Positions 39,601 to 51,600 of a stretch of DNA of 64,000 bases are shown here, one piece after another (the stretch's first letter is position 1; each line of letters begins with the position of its first letter). The stretch is from Anthopleura xanthogrammica (taxonomy: Eukaryota; Cnidaria; Anthozoa; Actiniaria; Actiniidae). The DNA lies in contig OZ025214.1 in the NCBI GenBank assembly GCA_964019055.1, forward strand, positions 4,206,858 through 4,270,857. Direction: 5' to 3'. The position numbers were made by a program, and so were the translations under genes. The notes beneath the pieces are model-generated. The model saw only the letters and a list, made by a program, of their open reading frames with translations, was not told the origin of the DNA and ran no database searches.

Positions 39601-42600
39601 AAATTACCCTAAAGCTATGTATACATGTAGACAATACCTCTCAAGATTGTGGTTAGGTGCATGATAATAGGTAGTTCAACCAACATATATGATATGTCTT
39701 TATCTACAGATTTCAAATGTCTTCCTGTGAAGATTATCTTTAATGTGTTTGTCATTTGGCTATACTGTAACTCATAAGCATTGCTTGATGAATGCATGAT
39801 CTCTACTACTTTGATATTAATTTGGATTTCACAAAAAGATTCATCATTGTTGTACTTTTCTCATGCAGCAGGAAAATTGCCTGGAATATTAGACTTTTTC
39901 TGTGGTAATAAACAATGGCTGCCACATAGATTACAGGTATATTGCTATTGTGCTGCAGTAATGCTGTGGCAGACTAGCAATATAGTCTATGATTAATGCC
40001 ATATGAGCATACCAAGCCTTCAAAATGTTATTGAACCCTGATCAAAGTCATAGCTAACTCACAGGATGGAAGTTGGAAATTGGAAATTAGCATGCTAGGT
40101 TTTGCAATGGGAAGAAAACTGGAAAAAACCCTCGAATCAAGAAACCAAATACTGCCCTTGATTCCAAGGGAGTTTCCAGGACTATTCCAGCACTAATTAC
40201 TTAAAAACCTTTACATAAAGTTACTGTATTGTACTGTATTTATAGCAATATGCTCATGTTTATTATTGACAGGAGCTGAGTGGAAACTACTAGTCATCAC
40301 AAAGAGAACTTTATTAGGACTGTTGCCTGGCAACCATGAGGCTTATCGGATTGACAGGATTGCACTTCTTCCACTTGCTTCTGGAGAAGTACCTGACCTT
40401 GAACTTGATGTAAGTATACAGCCTTTTCAAAAAGGGTTCAAGTTGTGAACAGCAATTAGTGATTGTCGATTGCACAACTGAAAGGAACTGTGGGGTACAT
40501 AATAAGAATTTCTTCATATTCATTTCTTAAATACCTAAATAATGCCTGCACCATTCAGCGAAGAAATAAATATGAAGAAATTCTTATTATGTACCCCACA
40601 GTTCTGTTCAGTCATGCAATCGTGAATCACCAATTGCCATTCGTCATTTCCCCCGTCAACTGTTTTTGAAATTGCTGTATGACAGTGAAAAATGTGTTGG
40701 AGGATACACAAACCCCAATAAAATATTTCTATTTACGTGCAATGATATTTCTCCTATATTCCACATTATTATGAATGAATAAGTGAGAGAGGGAGGAACG
40801 ACTGAATGAAAGAAATAACAAATGAATGAATAAATATTGTTAATGTACAGTTATGTGAGAAGCATCCAAGTGGTGGACGTCCAAAGAAGTTATTAGGTGG
40901 TGGTGATGGCCAACAAAAAGGTTTACAACAAACATGGAAGTCTATCAAGTCTGCAGCAACCAACATCAAAGACAATGTTAAGAACACTGTAAGTATTTTA
41001 TTACACTCATATAGACCCTTTTCACATGATGTCAAAACAGCTCAATTTTTGAGGGCAAAACAAAAGAATTTCAATCTCCTGAGAATTGGAATCTATTGTT
41101 TTGCCCTTCAAATTGAGCTGCATTCTGACATGCTGAAAGGGGTCTATAGAGCTTATAATCAATCATAATTTCATTATAATACAGAGTTGTTACAATGATT
41201 TGTAGAATACACCAAGAGATGTCAAAGATAAAGAAAAAGAAAAGTTAGAAAGAAGATTATTAGAGGTAAGTATTGTTAATGATTAGTTTTATAGAGGCTT
41301 TACATCACCACATGATGGCAGCCATGACAGGAGGCATAACAAGAGTCTTTATCCTCTTGGAAACTGAATTCTTTCTCATGTAAATCACATTATACCAGAT
41401 TCAATTGTTTCTACCTCCTGTCATGGCTGCCATCACGTGATGGTGCAAAACCTCTATTGTACCCTCCAACCTCTCCCATAACTTCATAGTGAAATAGAGC
41501 AATTCAATCTGAGAGTTCCCAGATATACTATTTTTGCCATTTTGGAGGTTGTTTCGTGGCTTGATAAATTAATGTGTTTACAGAATTATATTCTTTTTTA
41601 TATACCAGGAGACATTGAAGATGTTTAATGATGCCGACTCCTTCTTTTACTCTGTAACTGGTGATATAACAAACTCACTACAGAAACAATGTGGAGAATA
41701 CTATGACAGTAGTTTACCCTTGTGGAAACGAGTAAGTACTGTAGCTTCTTTGAACCTGTCTTATTTGTCTTAATGAACTACAGTGTACTTTGATGATACA
41801 GTGGTCATGTTGGTCATGTTGGGATGAATATACAAACCTTTGTTATAGTAATGGCATTGACCAATGAACATTAACAATTCACCACAAGACAACGTGATAA
41901 GAGATGAATTAAGAAGATGAACATGAAAGAACTTAGACAAATAAGAATGAAACTCTGTACATGTACATTATCTGCAATCTTTGTTTTGTTTTGCCCCCTG
42001 GACACCCAATAATACCTTGCAATATCATAGAAGTAGTCCATAATTCTGCCTTTTATACGATCCTTGTGTCTGTTCACTTAACTAGTGTTTGTTTATTTTA
42101 TATATTTTTTGTCCTATTCTTATTACACTGAATATATTATCATCCTCACTTTTAATTTTGTCATTTTTCCAGGCTGATCAGAGATTTTTCTGGAACAAAT
42201 ACATGATACAGGACTTGATAAACAGTGAAGTATGTTCTAACAATATAAGGCATACGTTTTATTATACATTTTACTCCTAGCTTGCTTCTTATTGGCTGAG
42301 AACATTCAGCCAATCCCAGAGGTGTGTGAACTTGAAATGATAAATATGTATTACCTGCAAGTTTTCCTGATCAAAATATACACTGAATTGCAATATGGCG
42401 ACCAATTTGAATAACTACATGTATTGTTTTAGATTGACTAGCCTCATGTTCACATGGAATCATAACAGCGTTTTTACCTGTATGAGAGACTAGTCAGTCC
42501 AGAACAATAATTATTCAAATTGGTCACCATATTTCGATTAGGTGTGATGATGGAAATTCTTGTTGCAGGACCCACTGTGTGCCCATTGGATACTTCCAAT

Positions 42601-45600
42601 CATTCAAGGTTACTGCGAGATAGTTCACTGTGTAAATACTTTTGAAGAGGAAGAACCAGATGAACTGGTTGAGATCCAGAGAGGAGATCTGCCCCCAGAG
42701 GAGTTTGATCTTCTGCTGATATCACGAAGAAGCATCAACAGAGCTGGTGAGATTTACATTCTCAATCGCAAAATAATTGTTTGGTGCACAACATACTGTG
42801 TAGAACATACAGTAGGAGCTGATACTGAAATGGTACCTGGGAAGTATGTAAATGGGATTTATGTTGTGATCACTTATCAAATAGTCATCAAAATGTCAAC
42901 CCACTTTTTCTTAGAATCTTAAGCGGGAAATACATGTTGCGATTTGTCTGCCCGATTCATTGTCCCAACACCATCAGGAAGGAAATCGTGCGTGTAGTTT
43001 AGAGCCCAATTCAAGCCCGATTCGAAAAAATTGAATCAGCCCGACTCACAAAATCTGTAGCACTGTCACAGATATTCTCATGTCAGCCCGATTTTTAAAT
43101 TCAAATCGGGCTTGAATCGCAGTATGTAGATGGGCCTTTAACTAGTTTTACTTGCCGTCTTTTCAAGGTACTCGTTATAAAAGAAGAGGAGTGGATGAGG
43201 ATGGAGAGGTAGCTAATTTTGTGGAAACAGAACAGGTAACTGTAGTTGTAATGCATTAATACATCAGGATTAAAACAGTGGTATCTTGGATCCCTTATTA
43301 AGAAAAACATTTCTCCCATATTTACTGTAAAAACAAACCTTTATTCAGTGGACATCTTTGTTAGTGGACGTGAACTCTAAAATACAAAACTAACAATACA
43401 CATCGGGAATCAAAGGGGTTATGGCAGCAGTGCACTTGCCCCTTACTATACCTTCTGAAGGTCTTGGGTTTGATTCCTGGATCTCTTGAGGGTTTTTCTC
43501 CAGGTTTCAAATTCAATCTGTCAGAGGCAATCTTGACTTAGACCAGCCAAGAGGTTGTTTCAAAGGTGGATAAAACATCAAAGATTGTGATTTTTATTTA
43601 CTTTTTATTGATTTTACAATGTAGATTATAAGAACAGAGATTCATTCAGTGTCGTTTGTACAAGTGCGTGGTTCTGTACCTATATACTGGAGTCAACCTG
43701 GCTTCAAATACAGACCTCCGCCACGTCTGGATAAAGGTACAAGTCTGTCCTTTACTTTCCTTTATTATGTTTTTTTGATAATTTAGGCTTCAATCATTAT
43801 GTTAAAATCATTGAGTCAGCTGGTCATTTCACTCATATGTATATTCTTCCATTCATTCATTCATTTATTCTCTTCATTCATTTATTAAATCTCTAGTATT
43901 CATTCCTTCCATCCATCCATCCATCCATCCATCCATCCATCCATCCATCCATCCATCCATCCATCCATCCATCCATCCATCCATCCATCCATCCATCCAT
44001 CCATCCATCCATCCATCCATCCATCCATCCATCCATCCATCCATCCATCCATCCATCCATCCATCCATCCATTTACCATTCCTTCCTTTATTCACTCGTC
44101 CATTATCTATCCATCCATTCCTTCCTTCCTTCATTCATTCATTCATTTGTTCATTCATACATTCATCCATCCATCCATTCAATCTCTTCATTGTCTTCAT
44201 TTTCAAATACATGTCACTCTCTTTTCCATTACTTTAGTACCTTTTCATTCATTCATTTTTTCTTCTTGCTTTCATTCATCTTGAGTTGTCTTCATTAATG
44301 TTTGCAGATGAAAATGAGACACAGATGGCATTCATGAGTCATTTTGCAACCCAGTTGAAACACTATGCTGGTGTGGTATGTGTCTACTAAATGATAACTA
44401 ACAGCATTACCATATTAAAATGCAAGTGATATATAATATGAGGATCTGTGTAGGCATATATATAATGGTGATTTTTCCAGGACTTTGAAAGTTTTGGAAA
44501 ATTGATTTATGGTCAACTAGGCTATGGAAAAGTTTTGAATTTTTTTGTACTGTAGCTTGTCTGCAATATTGTTTTGCATTGGTAAATGTATGTTGAATGT
44601 CTCAGATCCTTGAATTTTGTTTTACTTTTGTGCTATGTGTGGTTTTGGAAATTTGAGTCAAAGGGCTTTGGAAAGTTTTGGAAAAGATTTTGGAAATTCT
44701 CACGGGGATCTTGTACAAACCCTGTGTAATACTTAGTTACCCTTTTCCATAGTGCTTACGCATTGTTTCTTTCATTTGATTGACAGGTGATCATCAACTT
44801 GATTGATCAAACAGGTCGTGAAAAGGTTAGTTCAAGGTGTCTTGCCTTCAACGAGATTTGGCTTCTCAATCAAATGCTCAATTACAAAATTATTATCTCT
44901 TACAACTTCAAACTGCTAGTAACCTTCAGATTTTGGAAGAAACCTTTAAATTTTATTGAGACCTTGAAAGTCAGAAACAGTTTACCCTGAGAGCAGAGGT
45001 TATTTTATCTTCCCCTCCTTTTCTCCCCCAACCTAAAGCCAGAGGGGGGCAGAAAAAGACCTTTGCAAGCAGGGTAAAAAAAGCCTCAAATCAAGGAAAG
45101 ACCTACATCTAGCAAACTCTACCCTAGATCCCAGAAGTGAGAGGCCAGCGCACAACTGCTACATCAACCTTGATTCCCTGCTAATAGTGTCAGTACTAGT
45201 GTTTGACATTTGTGGTGGTTTTTAATAGATTATTGGAGATGCCTTTATGGACAATATCCTTCTCTTTAACAATCCTCTCCTGACGTACATCACTTTTGAT
45301 TTCCATGAATACTGGTAAGTTTCAAGAACAAGTATTTGTGTATTGCAAGGACCGCAGAGGGGGATGGGCTGGAGAGCTATAGCATTAACTGTGTCGTCTT
45401 TTTTGTATTTGTCTTTCAGTCGTGGCATGAAGTTCGAATATGTTGCAGTCTTGGTGGAGAGTATTGGGGATGTGCTCAAAGACATGAGATATTGTTGGTA
45501 TGTAAGTCATTTAGATTGTTACCATATCATCCTTTGATCCTGTAAATATTACATTACTCTGGCTTCTTGTGGAATGTCTGAGGTATAGAATTATGTCGTT

Positions 45601-48600
45601 TTTTTGTTGTTGTTTACTTGGCAACATTCATTCTGCAATTGTTGCACAACCAGTTGAACGATTTTGTTGCCTGTATTACCATTCTGTGCACAACAGATTT
45701 TCCTTGTTGCAAAGACAAAAGTAAGCTTGTACTTCATGCAACAAAGAGTTATGTCTGGGATGGTAACATAAGCAACATTCATTCTGCAACCTGCAATGCA
45801 ATTGTTGCACAACCAGTTGAACAATTTTGTTGCCTATATTACTGCACCACCTTAAAAGACTTTTGTCCATGTATGTTCTGACAGGACGGACTCCAAGGGG
45901 ATAATTTGTGAGCAACGCAGTGTGTTTCGTATCAACTGCATGGACTGCTTAGACAGGACAAATGTCGTACAAGCTGCTTTAGCTCGTCAAGTCATGGAAA
46001 CACAGGTAACATTCTAGGATCACAAAAAAAACAAGACAAGAATGGACAGATCAGTAAATTTTGTCAGTACTCTGAAACAACCCCTGAGCTGATCAAAGTC
46101 AGGGCATGGCTAACTCACAGATTGAACCTGAAACAACCTCTAGGCTGATCAAAGTCAGGGCACGGTTAACTCACAGATTGAACCTGAAACAACCTCTGGG
46201 CTGATCAAAGTCAGGGCATGGCTAACTCACAGATTGAACCTGAAACAACCTCTGGGCTGATCAAAGTCAGGGCATGGCTTACTCACAGATTGAACCTGAA
46301 AAAACCTCTGGGCTGATCAAAGTCAGGGCATGGCTAACTCACAGATTGAACCTGAAACAACCTCTGGGCTGATCAAAGTCAGGGCATGGCTTACTCACAG
46401 ATTGAACCTGAAAAAACCTCTGGGCTGATCAAAGTCAGGGCATGGCTAACTCACAGATTGAACCTGAAAAAACCTCTGGGCTGATCAAAGTCAGGGCATG
46501 GCTAACTCACAGATTGAACCCGAAACAACTTGCAGAGGGAGGGACAATCAGAGAGCCCAGAGAAAAACCCTAGAATCTAGGGAGAAACCCAACAAACATT
46601 ATGAAATGATTAGAGGAACTGTTTCAAATGAAAAACCTAACCCAATACATATTTTACTCATACAGCTTCGTAAGCTTGGTAAGCTATTACCAGACCAACC
46701 CTTACCTGCTGATGTTCGCTCATCATTCCAAGAAATGTGGGCTAATAATGGTGATGCCGTCAGTAGACAGTACGCTGGGACAGCAGCTATGAAGGTGTGT
46801 TTCTATCTTTGGGTTGCCTGTGTTTCACACTTGCGCTGTATACCTAATTGCATTCGTAATCATAGGAAGATTATGATCTAGTATATTAAATATACTAAAT
46901 TTTAGCGGTTTACATATCTCGAGTGGAAAAAATATCCAAAATTGACTTCACCATGTACACGATATACACGTGTACAATACTGTAACATTGAAATGGCTTC
47001 CCATTGTCTTCCAGTAATTCATCCAGTAACAATGCATAATTAAGGTTACCTGCTGTTGTGATGATAGATTTATTTTCTTGGTCTAAGCTTTGTCTAAGGA
47101 CCAACAAAAAGGTATTTCATTACAACAGCAGGCCTCATTTGAATATTTGTATATTTAAATTATTGAGACTTGGAAGCTTAAATCTGGTTCACACTTGCGA
47201 TGCAAGCATAAGCATAGCAACATACACAAGCAGCATGTCGTTATGCTTATGCTTGCTTCGTACTGTAAGTGTGAACCAGGCTTTAGTGAATATTAGCAAA
47301 AAATTGGGAGGCTAAAGTCCACCAGCCCCTCTTCACAGTCCCTGTGAGCAGAACATGGAAAAAGAATTTAGTTACATTGGATGTGATTGTGCTTCTTTTC
47401 TCAGGGGGATTTTACCAGAACAGGAGAAAGAAGATTTACTGGTCTCATGAAGGATGGTTATAACTCAGCAAACAGGCAAGAAGAAAGGATTTTGAATGGT
47501 TAATGATGGTGTAGTGCCCATCTGGTAATGTTTAATAATCTGTCTATAAAAATATATTTTCTAGATACTACCTGAATAGGTTCAAGGCTGTTTATAGACA
47601 AACTGTAATTGGTAAGTGAAATGGTCATCTTCCTTCCTTCCTTTTTACCTCCCTCTGTTACTTCTTTCCTTATCTTTCAGTGTTCCCCTTATCTTCCCTT
47701 TCCCTCCCTTCCTCTCTTCCCTTCCTTCCTTTCTTCCTTTCTTCCTTCTTTCCTTCATACTTTATTGTTCCTCCTTCTCTTCACTACACCTCCCTTCCTC
47801 TCTTCCTTTCTTTCCTTCCTTCCTTCCTTCCTTCCTTCCTTCTTACCAATGTTTCTATCTTTCTTCCTTATGTTTCCCATCCCCTCCCCTTCCTTTCATT
47901 TAACTTTTCTCTTGTTCAGCCTCATATATATTATTCACTCAACCTCACACCCATCTACCCAGTGCATATCAAGAGCATGCCAGTGGCATAGTGAGGGCGG
48001 GGGTGGGGGGAGGGGGCATCAATCATGGCACTGAAATATCATCAATTCATGTGGGATTCCTATGGACATGACAAGAAAATGGTACATCATCCCCTTGATT
48101 GAGACCTCACTATGCCCCTGGTGCATGCAATAACCACTCTGGTCCACCCTCCTTAACACTACCATGTTCTTGTTCCAGATGCAATGCTTGGTAACCCGTT
48201 AACAGAAGATCTTACCGCAGCAATGGCTCTCTTAAAGAATGGTGATGAAGAAGATCCTTGGACTATGGAGAGAGAGGAATGTGTAGCACAGTTAGTGGTT
48301 CACTGTCAGTGGTTACTGCTCTCTGAAACTGAGGAATGTCTTGGAGGTTGGGCACTAGTGGATCCATTCTACAGGTGCGTTGCTATAGCAACAGGAAGTA
48401 AAATAATGAAATAAAATTTGCCATATATTATTGAGGTTTGCCAGTTAAGACAAATTGTTTCAGACTGAATTGTCTGGAATTGACTGTCATGCATTTTCAA
48501 TATGTTGTGAGCTTATTATTGTGAACGAATTATCAGTTAGAATGTTGAAATCAACCTCTATAGCTTTGGCATGATATTTTCCCATTAGACCACATGTAAT

Positions 48601-51600
48601 TTCCTTGAGTATTATTTCTTTCTCTAGCGGTAACGCACTTACTCTCCAGAGAATGGCATGTGCACGCAGGGTGGTAATACGAGCCACATTTGCTCTGTAA
48701 CCTACAATGCAACATTGTTGTATGAGAAGTAGTTGCCTGTATACACGCATCAAGCATTCCGCGCTACTGCTCTAAGCGCATGCTCAGGGGATTAAAAAGT
48801 GGGATAATATTTTGTAAAATATGCAATTTTTTGGTATATTTGACTCAAAATTCGCTTAACGGTACGTGATCTTGAATATTTAATGAAAATTTGTTTGACA
48901 AGAAAAATACAACTAAAATATAACATGTTTTACAAAATATTATTCCAATTTTTAATCCCCTGAGCATGCGCTTACAGCAGTAGCGCGGAATGCTTGATGC
49001 GTGTATTACTGCACTATAACATTGAAAACCATGGTACTGTGAGAATAATTATCAAAACTTTTGCTTTTTAGTCCTGATGGTGAGCCCACTCAAGACCAGG
49101 ACGTTATCTTATTACTCGCACATGATGCGTACTACGTAGCTAGGTAAGCATAGCAACCACAGGGTTCCCACATCGCGTTCCCTAGATTCCTATAACTTGT
49201 TCTTCTCTCTTTTCTTCACACAATTGCCAAGTTGCATATCACTAATTCTTTTGATTATTTGCTTGCTCTCTCTCTTTTTTTCTTCTCTTATTTTCTTTTT
49301 TATACTCATCAGCTATGATGACGATGCAGAAAGAATCACCCAGTACGAACGCATTGCCCTTGAAGACGTGGAGAAAATTGAGATTGGTAAGTGACAGGGG
49401 CTGCATTAGCATTATTCTGTCAGGGACCCATGTAACTGCTAAAATTGGGGTCCCAAACATTGCGTTGTGGGTATCAATCATTATTTTGTAAGCCCTTGTC
49501 AACATAAGTGAAGTGAGTCCTGAGATGTACTCAGTGGGCCTTCAGCATTGTGTTGTGGGTGCCAATCAATATTTCGGAAGCCCTTGTCAACACAAGTGAA
49601 AATGTATTTTGCACTCTCATTCCATTTTTGGAAATACGTGATAACCGAATGACTCACTTGAACCTTGTTCGAACTTTTCTCCAAATTCTAAATCCCATAT
49701 CATATTAGAAAATACCAGCTCCTGTCCTAAAATGTATTGTTTTTTTGTTGTTGTTCTAGGGTTTGAGCCGTCGTTCAGGACGCGTTACCTTTTTATTCGT
49801 ATATTCTATAAGTACCAGAACAGTAGTGGGTACTTCCATACCTTGAGGACCATCCAACATAGAACTCCAGAAGAGGCCAGGGGTAAGAACTAGTCAAAGT
49901 CAAGGATGTTTTGGTATTGGATGCCATAAGCATTTTAATGTGATAATGATTCAAGATGAATGGTGATGGTGATGATGGTGATGATGTTGATGATGGTGAT
50001 GATGGTGATGATGGTGATGATGGTGATGATGGTGATGATGATGGCAATGATGATGGTGATGATGGTGATAATGATGATGATGATGTTGGTGAATGATAAT
50101 GATGATAGTGATGGTACTAATGATGATGCATGATGATAATGGTAGTCATGGTAATGATGAAGATGTTGATGGTGGCAGTGGCGTAGTGGATGGTGGTGAT
50201 GGTGATAGTGGTTGTGATGGTGGTTGTGATGGTGGTTGTGATGGTGGTTGTGGTGGTGGTTGTGATGGTGATGGTAGTGGTGATGTACATGATGATGGTG
50301 GTAGCTCATGGTAATGACGATGACGATGATGATGATACATGGTGATGGTAATTATAACAATACATGATGATCATGATAATAGCGATGATGATAGTGGTAA
50401 TGATGACATTTCAGGTGGTTGGGTGTGTTATCCTCATTTTTGTCAAGGTTTTGTCATGTTTTAAAATTTGTTTGATTATAATTATGATGTTGATGAAGAT
50501 TTTGTTTAGTGCAGTATTAGGGATGATAGTAACGATGGCATATTTCATATTCCCATTAGGTGTTCTACTTGGTATTGCCGATGCTTTTAGTACAGCACGA
50601 TCAACCAAGTCTCTTACTATGAAGATCATTGAGTGCAAACTAGACAAGTGAGTCATTTGACGATGATTGATGAGTCTTAAGGCAGACCTTGCATGACTTT
50701 GAAAATTCACGTAAAGGACGTGTCGTACCGTGGTCGTGACGGTGCCATGCCCTACATGCCCTGTTATTGATTCAACAAGTGACGTCAATTTCATACCGTG
50801 ACGTTTCAAAGGACGGTCTTTTATGTTCTCTTGATGATGATACATGATGATGATGATACATGTTGATGATGATGATACATCATGATGATGATACATCATG
50901 ATGATGATACATCATGATGATGATGATACATGATGATGATGATACATGATGATGATGATACATAATGATGATGATACATGTTGATGATGATGATACATAA
51001 TGATGATGATACATCATGATGATGATGATACATGATGATGATGATACATGATGATGATGATACATAATGATGATGATACATGATGATGATACATGATGAT
51101 GATACATAATGATGATGATACATGATGATGATACATAATGATGATGATACATGATGATGATACATAATGATGATGATACATGATACATAATAATGATACA
51201 TAATGATGATGATACATGATGATGATGATACATGATGATGATACATAATGATGATGATACATGATGATGATGATACATGATGATGATACATGATGATGAT
51301 GATACATAATGATGATGATACATGATGATGATACATAATGATGATGATACATGATACATAATAATGATACATAATGATGATGATACATGATGATGATGAT
51401 ACATGATGATGATACATAATGATGATGATACATAATGATGATGATACATGATGATGATGATACATGATGATGATGATGATGATGATGATGTAATATCCAT
51501 GTTCTATTTCATTGACAAACAGGAAGAAGAGTAAGCCTCCACCAGACGTCATCCAGATATCTTCCAAGTCTCGACTGAGTGGATGGTCAAAACCAAAGAC

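Noticed and set aside
43874..44134. Minus-strand frame of GWMDGWMD repeats
   Set aside because: Reading of the (CCAT)n microsatellite.
46080..46520. Possible CRISPR array because of regular 56-bp periodicity
   Set aside because: The whole unit repeats with no variable spacers, and it matches the tail of a dispersed SINE.
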